Assembly (NCBI RefSeq): GCF_000243115.2
Contig: NZ_CP007035.1
Coordinates: 2,852,001 to 2,916,000 of the forward strand
Reading direction: 5' to 3'
DNA: 64,000 nucleotides
Origin: Niabella soli DSM 19437
GTDB lineage: Bacteria; Bacteroidota; Bacteroidia; Chitinophagales; Chitinophagaceae
In this document: one piece after another, positions 1 to 8,301 of the stretch
Layout: each line of letters starts with the position of its first letter
Position numbering within the stretch: the stretch's first letter is position 1
Program-made: the position numbers and the translations under genes
The notes under the pieces: model-generated
What the model was told of the DNA's origin: nothing
The model's input: the letters and a program-made list of their open reading frames with translations, nothing else
Database searches by the model: none

Positions 1-463
1 TTTTTGAGAACCAGCGGTTCATATAAAAGAGGCCGGTGAATAGTAACATAATTACAAGCAATTGTATCGTAAACACACTTGCAAAGAGATCATCATCTTC
101 AAGCATTGATTTTTGTATCTCCAGCTCATAGTTCCGGCCATGCACATTAATAACGGTGTGCAGGATGCGGTGCTTCACCCGTTCATCATCTTCCGGTATG
201 TACACTTTTTTGCTATAAAAACTGTCGGCTCCGGTTGTCAGTGTTGTTGGTTTTATTATTACACTGTTATTGTAGGAGGTAAAATTGATCGTTGTGTCCC
301 GGTTCATCGTTTGGGCCACCCAGTATTTCTGATAGGTAAGCGACTCATCCAGGTTATTGAACATGATATGCTTTACCAGCAAATAAAATAAGGGCACCGA
401 TAACAAGGTCAATAAAAAAGTAAACAGTGCATACCGGGACGATATATAATAAATCAGCTTCAC
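1..463 (-). CDS. Sensor histidine kinase, N-terminal part (cut by window edge)
   Basis: Reading on the minus strand from a GTG at 463 gives a protein beginning VKLIYYISSRYALF, with one membrane segment at about residues 10-28, an extracytoplasmic stretch of about 100 residues, and a second membrane segment at about 128-147. The frame stays open to base 1, so the HAMP, phospho-acceptor and ATPase domains lie outside the window. The GTG overlaps the TGA of the upstream response regulator by four bases (GTGA), which implies translational coupling. The kinase call rests on this partnership and the two-segment sensor layout; no catalytic motif is visible here. Confidence 0.8.
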   Translation of the reverse strand, partial: MKLIYYISSRYALFTFLLTLLSVPLFYLLVKHIMFNNLDESLTYQKYWVAQTMNRDTTINFTSYNNSVIIKPTTLTTGADSFYSKKVYIPEDDERVKHRILHTVINVHGRNYELEIQKSMLEDDDLFASVFTIQLLVIMLLFTGLFYMNRWFSK

Positions 464-1137
464 AGGATTTCCAGTTTATACCCCATACCATAAACCGATT
501 TAAAATAATTATCACATCCCGCTGCCGCCAGCTTTTTTTTCAGGTTTTTTATATGCGCATAAATGAAATCGAAATTATCAAACAGATCTGCATCAGCGCC
601 CGACAAATGCTCTGCTATAGCCGTTTTGGAAAGTACCCGGTTTTTGTTCACAATAAAATAAACCAGCAGGTCAAATTCCTTTTTCGTAAGCTCTACTGCT
701 TCACTATTAATCGTAACAATGCGGGACGAAGTATCCACCTTTATTTCATTCAACACTAATTCACTACTGCCTTCAAATCTCCTGCGCCGGATCACCGCCG
801 CCACACGGGCGCTTAGCTCAGGCAGGTAAAAGGGCTTGGCCAGGTAATCGTCTGCGCCTAGTTGCAGCCCGGATATTTTATCAGTCATTGAGTCCTTGGC
901 AGAGATCACGATAACGCCGTCCGTACGCTTATCCTGCTTCAGAGCCTTTAAAACATCCAACCCGTTCCCGTCCGGCAGCATAATATCCAGCAGGATGCAA
1001 TCATAATCAAATGTCTCCGTTTTTTCAATAGCCTCTGAGTAGGTAGTAGCAACTTCGCAGGAATAGTTTTCCTGTTTCAGGTAAGTAGCAATACTTTTAC
1101 TGAGCGCGGCTTCATCTTCTACAATAAGGATCTTCAT
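460..1137 (-). CDS. OmpR-family response regulator
   Basis: A 225-aa DNA-binding response regulator. The N-terminal receiver domain starts MKILIVEDE, has the phospho-acceptor Asp in DCILLDIMLPDG, and the conserved Lys in LAKPF. The C-terminal half is a winged-helix output domain ending in VYGMGYKLE, typical of OmpR/PhoB members. The start is placed at ATG 1137; an upstream in-frame TTG at 1146 would add three residues but the family normally begins right at the first beta strand. It precedes and overlaps its presumed histidine kinase by four bases. The target genes are not evident. Confidence 0.93.
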   Translation of the reverse strand: MKILIVEDEAALSKSIATYLKQENYSCEVATTYSEAIEKTETFDYDCILLDIMLPDGNGLDVLKALKQDKRTDGVIVISAKDSMTDKISGLQLGADDYLAKPFYLPELSARVAAVIRRRRFEGSSELVLNEIKVDTSSRIVTINSEAVELTKKEFDLLVYFIVNKNRVLSKTAIAEHLSGADADLFDNFDFIYAHIKNLKKKLAAAGCDNYFKSVYGMGYKLEIL

Positions 1138-1197
1138 CACCGGCAAAGGTGAATAATAAAATTGAATGAAAGCTGAATTTTAGCTGTACCCCGGCCC

Positions 1198-1464
1198 TTA
1201 GAAGTGCACATCAATGATACTGCTTAACGGGATCAGCACCCCCCCTTTAATGGAAAGATACCTTTCCGCTAGTGACCAAACAGTCGTTTCAATAGATTTT
1301 GGTCCTTCCGTAGTATTAAAGGTTATGGTCGTTTTGCTTTTAAACTCATTGCCCAGTCGAACAGCGTATTCCAGCCGTTCTCTCCAGTGAGCGCTGCGGT
1401 CTTCTTCCGAATGGATTATCTGATAATGTTCAATCTCTTCCTTTGGGATCAAATTTTCAAACAT
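1198..1464 (-). CDS. Small conserved protein of unknown function
   Basis: An 88-aa protein with no signal peptide or membrane segment. It has an N-terminal acidic part, then an alternating strand pattern (KTTITFNTTEGPKSIETTVW) ending in LIPLSSIIDVHF, which suggests a small beta-sheet fold. I do not recognise a named family. It is preceded on the minus strand by TAAATTTG (1501-1494), a match to the Bacteroidota -7 box TAnnTTTG, but no clear TTG lies at the -33 position. It is monocistronic, lying 60 bases upstream of the response regulator on the same strand. Confidence 0.7.
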   Translation of the reverse strand: MFENLIPKEEIEHYQIIHSEEDRSAHWRERLEYAVRLGNEFKSKTTITFNTTEGPKSIETTVWSLAERYLSIKGGVLIPLSSIIDVHF

Positions 1465-1616
1465 ACGGTCTTCTTTTTATCAATAATTCAAATCAAATTT
1501 AATAGTATTTATTATACTTGCTTAAAACGATTTTACTTTTTGTGCCTGCAGCGCCGGAGCGCCTGCCGGCAGCGATTCTTTTACCTTTATTTCATGAATG
1601 GATATGTGTAACTTTT

Positions 1617-1648
1617 TTGAAGGGTAGCTTCATATTTAAGTATATTTG
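1617..1648 (+). promoter_or_regulatory. Bacteroidota-type promoter of the HxlR gene
   Basis: TTG (1617-1619), 21 bases, then TATATTTG (1641-1648), matching the TTG / TAnnTTTG primary sigma consensus. Only five bases separate the -7 box from the ATG at 1654, so the transcript would be leaderless or nearly so. Confidence 0.5.
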
Positions 1649-1653
1649 GTATA

Positions 1654-2001
1654 ATGAGCAAGTACAGGTCAAATTGTCCACTCGCCCGCTCGCTTGATAT
1701 TGTGGGAGACAAGTGGACCTTATTGGTGTTACGGGAAATTGTGGCTTTCCGGCGCACTACTTTTAAAGAAATAGCGCAAATGAAAGAGGGCATCGCTTCC
1801 AATATTCTGGCGGACCGGCTGGAAAAACTTACAAAGGAAAAACTGGTAACCCGCAAACAAAGCACCACCAACCGGCTCGTTTACTACTACCAGCCTACAC
1901 AAAAAGCCATAGACCTGTTACCGATGGCGCAAGCCTTAGCAGCCTGGTCTGTAAAATATCTCTTCAGGAAAAACGAAACACCGGCAGCAATGAGTCTTTA
2001 A
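1654..2001 (+). CDS. HxlR-family winged-helix transcriptional regulator
   Basis: A 115-aa protein with the HxlR signature: an N-terminal Cys in RSNCPLARSLDIVGDKW, followed by TLLVLREI, the recognition-helix region FKEIAQMKEGIASNILADRL, and the wing with TTNRLVYYYQPT. Such dimeric regulators respond to thiol stress or small molecules through that Cys. The gene is isolated, with no divergent partner to point to a target. The start is fixed by the family's short N-terminus. A TAnnTTTG box almost touches the ATG, suggesting leaderless transcription. Confidence 0.93.
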   Translation: MSKYRSNCPLARSLDIVGDKWTLLVLREIVAFRRTTFKEIAQMKEGIASNILADRLEKLTKEKLVTRKQSTTNRLVYYYQPTQKAIDLLPMAQALAAWSVKYLFRKNETPAAMSL

Positions 2002-2167
2002 AATATAGTGCCGCACCAGAACTTTTTAACAGATTTTATTAAAAAAGAAACAACCCCTGCCGCATGGAAAACATCATTACAGGAATGGGGCACCGCTGGT
2101 ATCTTCCATCAGAAAAGTTAATCATTACCATAAAATAATCCATTATTTTCGCAAACTTATTTTTAGC

Positions 2168-2644
2168 ATGACCCGATTTTTAACCCTTATAAGTATCCTT
2201 GCTATTTTATTGACGCCCAGCAGGTCAGCAGCGCAGTCGAGAACAGCATTTTATGAGGCATTTGCCGGCAAATCAACTACTGCTATTGATGCCCAGCTCC
2301 GCCAGTTAGGGAATTACGCCGGCGGCGCTGAAAAGCAGGCATTTGCCGGTGCGCTGGAGATGCGTAAGGCCGGGTTGCTGAACGTGCCTGCAAAAAAATT
2401 GGCGCTTTTTAAACAGGGGCATAAAAAACTGGAAGCCGCTGTTGCTGCCAGCCCGCAAAACGGGGAATTCCGGTTGTTGCGTCTTATGATACAGGAAAAC
2501 GCCCCGAAAAACCTGGGCTATTCCAAAAATATCACAGAAGACAGCAAAATGGTAAAGGAACAATATACCTCCCTGCCACCGGCTGCCCGGCAAAGCCTCA
2601 GGAATTATAGTAAAATATCAAAATCACTAGCTGGACTTAATTAA
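2168..2644 (+). CDS. Secreted protein of unknown function, first gene of the dar operon
   Basis: A 158-aa protein with a Sec signal peptide (hydrophobic LTLISILAILLTP, likely cleavage near SAAQ). The mature part is helical and Ala/Leu/Lys rich, with pairs of helices (ALEMRKAGLL, KLALFKQGHKKLEAAVAA, FRLLRLMIQENAP) that recall TPR-like helical arrays, but no repeat consensus is clear. It ends two bases before darA and so is almost certainly co-transcribed with darA-darB. A periplasmic role linked to the dialkylresorcinol/flexirubin pathway is inferred from position only. Confidence 0.75.
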   Translation: MTRFLTLISILAILLTPSRSAAQSRTAFYEAFAGKSTTAIDAQLRQLGNYAGGAEKQAFAGALEMRKAGLLNVPAKKLALFKQGHKKLEAAVAASPQNGEFRLLRLMIQENAPKNLGYSKNITEDSKMVKEQYTSLPPAARQSLRNYSKISKSLAGLN

Positions 2645-2646
2645 AC

Positions 2647-3564
2647 ATGAATAAAAGGATATTAGCGGTTTACTACACACAATCCGGGCAAACAAAGCAA
2701 ATTCTAGACTCTTTTTTGCAGCCAATGATTGCGCAGGATGTGGAGATCGATTACCTTCAGGTGCGCACCCAACACGTGTTTCCGTTTCCCTGGAGCACTC
2801 CTGTTTTTTTTGATACGGTTCCGGAATCGGTGGAAGTAATCCCGACTCCCCTACAGCCCTGGACCACAAAATATGACCGGTACGACCTGATCGTGCTGGC
2901 ATGGCAGCCCTGGAATTTATCGCCCAGTATTCCAATAAACTCCATTTTACAGGACGATCGGTTTAAAGCGATCATAAAAGATACGGCGCTTGTAAGCATC
3001 TGTGGCTGCCGGAATATGTGGATCAACGCCATGGAGAAAAACAAAAAATTGTTTGCAGTTGCGGGAACAAAACACGTGGGCAACATCGCCCTGGCAGACC
3101 GGCACCTGAACCACCTTAGCTATATTACTATTTTTCACTGGCTGGGTACCGGGAAAAAAGACCGGAAATGGGGCATCTTCCCGCTGCCCGGTGTGTCCGA
3201 CAAAGATATTGCCGGCGCAGCCGTTTTTGGCACTACCGTGAACGACTCCCTGGCAGCCGGAAATTGGGAAAATCTGCAGCCCGCATTGCGGAAGCAGCAA
3301 GCCGTGAATGTTAAATATTCCCTGATGTTTATTGAACGAAAAGCAGGGAAAATTTTCCAGAAATGGGTGAATATCATTAACCAACACCCACAGAAAAGGA
3401 AAAACATTCTTGTTGCATATAAATATTATCTTGCGGTGGCACTGTTATTGGCCTCTCCTATAATATTATTAGTAGATTTGATATTGATCCGGCCGTTTAA
3501 CCAAAAAAAGATAAAACAGCAATTAGACTATTATTCAAGTGTAGATTATAACCCGAATATATGA
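2647..3564 (+). CDS. darA: Dialkylresorcinol biosynthesis protein DarA
   Basis: A 305-aa protein matching the family called dialkylresorcinol condensing enzyme DarA, which works with DarB to build the 2,5-dialkylresorcinol half of flexirubin pigments. The N-terminus has a flavodoxin-like start (RILAVYYTQSGQTKQIL). A membrane segment lies near residues 255-278, ending LILIRPF, so the protein is probably anchored at the inner membrane. It starts two bases after the secreted gene and overlaps darB by four bases (ATGA), giving translational coupling. The exact chemical step (condensation or cyclisation) is taken from the family name, not shown here. Confidence 0.88.
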   Translation: MNKRILAVYYTQSGQTKQILDSFLQPMIAQDVEIDYLQVRTQHVFPFPWSTPVFFDTVPESVEVIPTPLQPWTTKYDRYDLIVLAWQPWNLSPSIPINSILQDDRFKAIIKDTALVSICGCRNMWINAMEKNKKLFAVAGTKHVGNIALADRHLNHLSYITIFHWLGTGKKDRKWGIFPLPGVSDKDIAGAAVFGTTVNDSLAAGNWENLQPALRKQQAVNVKYSLMFIERKAGKIFQKWVNIINQHPQKRKNILVAYKYYLAVALLLASPIILLVDLILIRPFNQKKIKQQLDYYSSVDYNPNI

Positions 3565-4703
3565 ACGACGTTTTTATTAACCGTACCTCGCATTATTTCC
3601 CTAACAACCCGGTTTCCAATGATGAAATGGAGGAATACCTGGGCTATATCAATGGAAAACCATCAAAATCAAGAAGAATTGTATTAAGAAATAACGCTAT
3701 AACTAATCGCTATTATGCCCTGGAAAAAGGCGGAAAAATAACGCATACCAATGCGCAACTAACCGCGGAGGCCGTCAAAGAGCTTTTCAAAAATGACCCG
3801 GAAGGCATTAAACATATAGATGTATTGTCCTGCGGCACCTCGTCGCCCGACCAAATGATGCCTTCCCATGGCTGTATGGTACATGGCTGGCTGCCGGAGC
3901 TGGGCTCCATTGAAGTAGTGTCGCCTGCGGGGGTTTGCTGCGCCGGTATGCACGCGTTGAAATATGCATATATGACCATAAAAGGCGGTGACGCCCATAC
4001 GGCGATCGCTACCGGGTCCGAACGTTTTTCAGCCTCATTGGTGGCCAACCAGTTTGAAGACGAAGTGCATAAACTGGAGGCCCTGGAAGAAAACCCTTAC
4101 ATCAGTTTTGATAAAGAGTTTTTACGCTGGATGCTATCCGACGGAGCAGCAGCCTTTTTATTATCCGATAAGAAAAATGAGGAAGGCCTTAGCCTGAAAA
4201 TTGAATGGATGGAAGGCATTTCTTATGCCGACCATATGGAGGCCTGTATGTATATGGGCGCCGAAAAGCAGCAGGATGGCCATCTTAAAAGCTGGCTGGA
4301 ATTTGATCATGAGGAACAGAATGAGCATTCCATCCTCAGCATTAAGCAGGATGTGAAGCTGCTAAGTCCGAATATTGTGCCGCTGGGTGGTAAAATTTTG
4401 CCGGAATTATTTGAGCGCCGCGGTCTGAACCCGGATGATATCACCTGGTACCTGCCCCATATGAGCAGTAATTTCTTTAAAGACAAAATATACGACGAAC
4501 ATATAAAACTGGGGCACCACATTCCCTACGAAAAATGGTTTGTAAACCTCAGCAGCGTGGGCAATGTAGGCGCCGCCTCCGTTTATTTTATGGTGGACGA
4601 GCTGTATAACAGCGGCAAGTTGAAAAAAGGCGATAAAATATTTTTACTGGTGCCGGAAAGCTCCCGTTTCAGCTATATGTATGCGCTGCTGACGGCGGTG
4701 TAG
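3561..4703 (+). CDS. darB: Dialkylresorcinol ketosynthase DarB (KAS III type)
   Basis: A 380-aa ketosynthase of the KAS III/thiolase fold that condenses two beta-keto acyl units to form the dialkylresorcinol ring precursor. Visible features are the nucleophilic Cys region SPAGVCCAGMHALK, the His in WYLPHMSSNF, and the Asn in FVNLSSVGNVGAAS, the usual Cys-His-Asn triad. Length matches DarB. It overlaps darA by four bases and is followed 20 bases later by a strong intrinsic terminator, so the operon is the secreted gene, darA and darB. No acyl carrier protein lies beside it. Confidence 0.9.
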   Translation: MNDVFINRTSHYFPNNPVSNDEMEEYLGYINGKPSKSRRIVLRNNAITNRYYALEKGGKITHTNAQLTAEAVKELFKNDPEGIKHIDVLSCGTSSPDQMMPSHGCMVHGWLPELGSIEVVSPAGVCCAGMHALKYAYMTIKGGDAHTAIATGSERFSASLVANQFEDEVHKLEALEENPYISFDKEFLRWMLSDGAAAFLLSDKKNEEGLSLKIEWMEGISYADHMEACMYMGAEKQQDGHLKSWLEFDHEEQNEHSILSIKQDVKLLSPNIVPLGGKILPELFERRGLNPDDITWYLPHMSSNFFKDKIYDEHIKLGHHIPYEKWFVNLSSVGNVGAASVYFMVDELYNSGKLKKGDKIFLLVPESSRFSYMYALLTAV

Positions 4704-4723
4704 GATGCGAATAGGCAATGATG

Positions 4724-4759
4724 AAAAGTGAAAAGCATAAACAGTTTTTCACTTTTTTT
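4724..4759 (+). terminator. Intrinsic terminator of the dar operon
   Basis: An 11-bp perfect stem (AAAAGTGAAAA at 4724-4734 with TTTTCACTTTT at 4746-4756) followed by a run of T. It lies 20 bases after the darB stop. Confidence 0.85.
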
Positions 4760-4794
4760 GTTCCCGATTATAGCTGTTTGTTTCTGAAACTATT

Positions 4795-4860
4795 TAACCG
4801 CGAAGGCGCCAGGACGCGAGGCTTTTTAAATCTGCGCCATCTGTGAGCCTTACACTCTCT
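4795..4860. repeat. Dispersed repeat, mixed GCAAAGACGC and ATCTGTGAG families
   Basis: Within the 320-base gap between darB and the next gene lies a stretch resembling CCGCGAAGGCGCCAGGACGC followed by AATCTGCGCCATCTGTGAG. Related stretches occur at 43090-43330, 53380-53515 and 60095-60120. The rest of the gap holds the terminator and a TAAATTTG -7-like box at 4895-4902. Confidence 0.55.
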
Positions 4861-5024
4861 ATTTTGACACACTAAATACCTTTTCAAAATTGCTTAAATT
4901 TGTAGGGAATCAGTTTTTGTGACAACAGCATTAAAACGCGAAAAATTGAGTAGGATTGCCGGACGATGCAGGGAGTGACACAACAGGCGCTGATAGTAAT
5001 TCAAAAGCCCGATCAAAAATAAAA

Positions 5025-5426
5025 ATGAAAAAAGAAGAAATTCCGCAGGATGAGGGTGCCTTGGGCAAAATTGCCAAAGAAGTGACCTATATAGTGGACG
5101 AGCAGGGCAACTATGCCACCGCGCAAAGTACCGGCTGGGAGGTGAAAACCGAAGCGCTGAATGTGGCCTGGCATGATGTGGAAGAAAAGATCGAAACAGC
5201 CAAACAAAAAGTATTAAGCGGCGAAGCCAGCCCCCTGCTTTATTTTATGGAGAAAAAGATCATGGATCCCGGCATTTTGGCCTCCTATATGGGCCATTGG
5301 AAATGGACCATAAAAAAACATTTAAAACCATCCGGCTTTCAAAAACTTTCAGAAGAAAATTTAAAAAAATACGCAGCACTTTTTGAAGTGTCCGTTGAAG
5401 AACTGAAAAATCCTTTTAACAAATAG
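5025..5426 (+). CDS. Small protein with HTH-like tail, between darB and the BtrH-type gene
   Basis: A 133-aa basic protein with no signal or membrane segment. The start is set at ATG 5025 (MKKEEIPQDEG); an earlier in-frame TTG at 4956 is unlikely. The middle has a strand-rich YIVDEQGNYATAQSTGWEVK and helix HDVEEKIETAKQKVL. The C-terminus, KLSEENLKKYAALFEVSVEEL, resembles the last helices of an XRE-type HTH. I do not recognise a named family. Its position suggests a link to flexirubin genes, perhaps regulatory. It is separated from darB by a terminator so it has its own promoter. Confidence 0.75.
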   Translation: MKKEEIPQDEGALGKIAKEVTYIVDEQGNYATAQSTGWEVKTEALNVAWHDVEEKIETAKQKVLSGEASPLLYFMEKKIMDPGILASYMGHWKWTIKKHLKPSGFQKLSEENLKKYAALFEVSVEELKNPFNK

Positions 5427-5442
5427 GTCATGACTAATGGCT

Positions 5443-5471
5443 CATAGTTCATGGTGCTGCTATGAACTATG
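5443..5471. repeat. Intergenic hairpin (CATAGTTCAT / ATGAACTATG)
   Basis: Perfect 10-bp inverted repeat, arms 5443-5452 and 5462-5471, loop GGTGCTGCT. A further ACTATGAACTATAAACC follows, so the right arm is repeated. It sits 33 bases upstream of the BtrH-type gene. The make-up (iterated TTCATAGTT units) is like the other A+T-rich hairpins at 6537, 27463 and 52412. Confidence 0.6.
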
Positions 5472-5503
5472 GACTATGAACTATAAACCATAAACGATAT
5501 AAC

Positions 5504-6535
5504 TTGGAATCTCAAACAGCAAATTTCAACCACCTCCAGGCTGCTCATTGTGAAAATGGCGTCACCACTGCTTTATTGGCCCATTATGGCGTGCATAAAT
5601 TAACCGAGCCGCTTGTTTTCGGCATCGGCTCGGGACTGTTTTATATTCAATTGCCCTTTATGAAAGTAAATGGCGGACCCGCGATTTCCTTCCGCACTAT
5701 GCCGGGATTAATTTTTAAACGCACCTGTAAATCCTTAGGCATTCCGGTGACCCGTAAGAAATACCGCTCCCACGAAAAAGCAATGGCAGAACTGGACGAG
5801 CGGTTGCGTGCCGGCAAACCTACCGCCTGCCAGGTAGGGGTTTTTTACCTGACCTACTTCCCCAAAGAATACCGCTTTCATTTTAATGCGCATAACCTGA
5901 TCGTGGTGGACAAACGGGATGACAACTATATCATCAGCGACCCTATTATGGAAGGACTGGTATCATTGAACAGTTATGAACTGGAGCGTGTTCGTTTTGC
6001 TAAAGGCGCTTTTGCCCCACGTGGACAAATGTATTACCCCGGCGACAATCTGAAAGAAGCCACGGATGAGCAACTCCGCCAGGCGATCATTACCGGCATT
6101 AAGCGCAATTGCCGGGACATGCTGCATATTCCGGGGAATTTTGGGGGTGTCAGCGGCATTGCTTATACCGGGAAACAGATAAAAAAATGGAAAGAAAAAC
6201 TGGGGGACCAAAAGGCCCGCAGCTACCTGGCACAATTAGTACGCATGCAGGAAGAAATTGGTACCGGCGGCGGCGGTTTCCGTTTTATCTATGGCGCTTT
6301 TCTGCAGCAGGCAAGGCAGTACCTGCATATGGATGAATTGCTGGATCTGTCGAAACAATTTACCGCTGCCGGTGATAAATGGCGCGATGCGGCCATACAG
6401 GCGTCGGGTATTTATAAAGGCCGGTTAACCACACAGGCTGATTATGACAATATGGGTGATCGCCTGATCGAAATTTCGGCGCTGGAAAAACAGGCCTTTC
6501 AGCAATTGAAAGCACTGATCAAAAAAGCGAAGTGA
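5504..6535 (+). CDS. BtrH N-terminal domain protein (Cys-dependent acyltransferase-like)
   Basis: A 343-aa protein matching the BtrH N-terminal domain family, named for the butirosin acyltransferase that moves an acyl group from a carrier protein to an amine. The N-terminal half has a papain/C39-like layout: Cys in LQAAHCENGVTTALL (near residue 17), then GIGSGLFYIQLPF, and His-Asp in FNAHNLIVVDKRDDNYIISDP. The C-terminal half is helical. The start must be TTG 5504, because a stop lies upstream and the first ATG would remove the Cys motif. Being beside darAB, it is a candidate for a transfer or esterification step in flexirubin assembly; this is inference. Confidence 0.8.
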   Translation: MESQTANFNHLQAAHCENGVTTALLAHYGVHKLTEPLVFGIGSGLFYIQLPFMKVNGGPAISFRTMPGLIFKRTCKSLGIPVTRKKYRSHEKAMAELDERLRAGKPTACQVGVFYLTYFPKEYRFHFNAHNLIVVDKRDDNYIISDPIMEGLVSLNSYELERVRFAKGAFAPRGQMYYPGDNLKEATDEQLRQAIITGIKRNCRDMLHIPGNFGGVSGIAYTGKQIKKWKEKLGDQKARSYLAQLVRMQEEIGTGGGGFRFIYGAFLQQARQYLHMDELLDLSKQFTAAGDKWRDAAIQASGIYKGRLTTQADYDNMGDRLIEISALEKQAFQQLKALIKKAK

Positions 6536-6536
6536 A

Positions 6537-6657
6537 GTTGCAGGTTTCAGGTTACAAGTTAGCGCCGGCATTAAGCATCAAGCATTCCGCGTTAAGCATT
6601 CAAGGCGAAAAGCCCGTTGTCCGAATGGGCCCTACCTGTAACCAGCAACCTGTAACC
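6537..6657. repeat. Intergenic inverted repeat of CAGGTTTCAGGTTAC units
   Basis: Left part near 6537-6559 (GTTGCAGGTTTCAGGTTAC) pairs with the right part near 6633-6657 (CCTGTAACCAGCAACCTG); 14 of 16 core positions match. In between lie AAGCATCAAGCATT and TTAAGCATTC iterations. It is of the same style as the hairpins at 27463 and 52412. Confidence 0.55.
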
Positions 6658-6729
6658 GGGAACAGAATTTAACGCTTTCACATTCCCGCATTAGTCTCTT
6701 TTGGATTAAATTTGCTGCATTCAAATACT

Positions 6730-8106
6730 ATGTCGCAATCATCCTCCATCTTTCAGAAGAAAAGCAAAGAAAAAGCGTTTGACCGGGATCACCGCAAAGT
6801 GATCAATTTTAACATCGCTAAATATAATGCCGCTGTTCCCGGCGGGCAGGAGCAGTTTGCAGACCTTAACCTGGCGCGCGAACGGGCCAAAAATTTAAAA
6901 TGGAAGGCCATTGAAGTGCTGGACCAGACACTGGAAAACTTCGAAGCTAATATTACCAAACGCGGCGCTAAAGTGATCTGGTGCGAAGATGCCAGACAGG
7001 CTAACGAAGCGATCCTGGAGATCTGTAAAGAAAAAAACTGCAAGACCCTGGTAAAAAGCAAAAGCATGGTTACCGAGGAACTACACCTGAACGATCACCT
7101 GGCTAAACATAATATTGAAAGTGTGGAAACCGACCTGGGTGAATATATTCAGCAACTGGACGGCGAACCACCTTACCATATTGTAACTCCGGCCATGCAC
7201 AAAAGCCGGGAACAGATTGCACAGCTTTTTGCTGAAAAACTGGGCACCGACCCCAATGACAGCGCTGAGCAGTTAACGCTTACGGCGCGAGAAAAACTGC
7301 GGCAAAAATATATGGATGCCGAAGTAGGCGTTACCGGTGCTAATTTTTTAATTGCCGATATCGGAGGCATCGCTATCACCGAAAACGAAGGCAATGCCCG
7401 CCTGAGCTGCTCGATGCCCAAAACACATATCGTAGTAGCAGGTATTGAAAAAGTGATCCCTTCCCTAACCGACCTGGCGCTGTTCTGGCCGCTGCTCAGC
7501 AGTTTTGGAACGGGCCAGCGTATTACCTCCTACAGCACCGTTGTTACCGGCCCCCGGCAGGAAGGCGAAACCGATGGCCCTGATGAAATGTATATTATCC
7601 TTTTAGATAATGGCCGCACCAAAATGCTGGCCAATGAAAAAGCGCGCGAGGCCTTGTACTGCATCCGCTGCGGCGCCTGCTTAAATGCCTGCCCCGTGTA
7701 TAAAAATATTGGCGGACATACGTATAACACCACTTACAGCGGCCCTATTGGTTCGGTGATCACCCCGCATTTAAAAGATATGAAGGAGTGGAAACACCTG
7801 AGCCATGCCTCCTCTCTTTGTGGTAATTGCACCGAAGTGTGCGCGGTGAAGATCAACCTGCACGAACTGCTGCTGGAAAACCGGCACGAAGCAGTAGAAG
7901 AAGGCTATGCACCCGTAGTAGAAAAAATATCCTGGAAACTCTGGAAGACCGCCATGCTAAAGCGCGGCATGATGAATATAGCCAATGGCAATATGAAAAC
8001 TTCCTTTATTAACGCCGTTGCCGGCGCCTGGACCAGGAACCACAGCAAGCTGAAATTTCCCAAAGAGTCGTTCAACGAACAATGGAAGGAGAAGAATAAG
8101 AAATGA
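6730..8106 (+). CDS. lutB: LutB/LldF-type iron-sulfur protein of lactate oxidation
   Basis: A 458-aa protein of the LutB/LldF family, which carries electrons in L-lactate oxidation together with LutA and LutC. Two iron-sulfur motifs are clear: CIRCGACLNACPVYKNIGG and CGNCTEVCAVKINLHELL. The N-terminal part carries the LUD domain (GANFLIADIGGIAITENEGN). The start is ATG 6730; the earlier in-frame TTG at 6712 lies inside a TAAATTTG -7 box (6707-6714). Neither lutA nor lutC is adjacent, so the partners must be elsewhere or absent. It ends convergently with nrdA. Confidence 0.9.
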   Translation: MSQSSSIFQKKSKEKAFDRDHRKVINFNIAKYNAAVPGGQEQFADLNLARERAKNLKWKAIEVLDQTLENFEANITKRGAKVIWCEDARQANEAILEICKEKNCKTLVKSKSMVTEELHLNDHLAKHNIESVETDLGEYIQQLDGEPPYHIVTPAMHKSREQIAQLFAEKLGTDPNDSAEQLTLTAREKLRQKYMDAEVGVTGANFLIADIGGIAITENEGNARLSCSMPKTHIVVAGIEKVIPSLTDLALFWPLLSSFGTGQRITSYSTVVTGPRQEGETDGPDEMYIILLDNGRTKMLANEKAREALYCIRCGACLNACPVYKNIGGHTYNTTYSGPIGSVITPHLKDMKEWKHLSHASSLCGNCTEVCAVKINLHELLLENRHEAVEEGYAPVVEKISWKLWKTAMLKRGMMNIANGNMKTSFINAVAGAWTRNHSKLKFPKESFNEQWKEKNKK

Positions 8107-8268
8107 GAAACGTAAAATAAGGAATGTAAAACGTCATCCTGAACGAAGCAAAGCGAAGTGAAGGAACTCTTCCTTACCGTCGCACAGGTCTCCTTGTCCC
8201 ACAAGTTACCTGGGCGGGACACTGGGACAATAGCGACACATAGAAATTTGCCTCCTGCCCTCTGAAAC

Positions 8269-8301
8269 CGTCATTCCGAACGAAGCGAAGAGAGGAATCC
8301 C
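8269..8301. repeat. Dispersed GTCATTCCGAACGAAGCGA repeat
   Basis: CGTCATTCCGAACGAAGCGA followed by AGAGAGGAATCCC. A diverged copy is at 8132-8170 (CGTCATCCTGAACGAAGC) and an inverted one at 31984-32027 (CATCGAAATGACG). Such elements are common between genes of Bacteroidota. Confidence 0.7.

Noticed and set aside
427-759. 110-aa open frame antisense to the response regulator
   Set aside because: Shadow of a well-supported OmpR-type gene.
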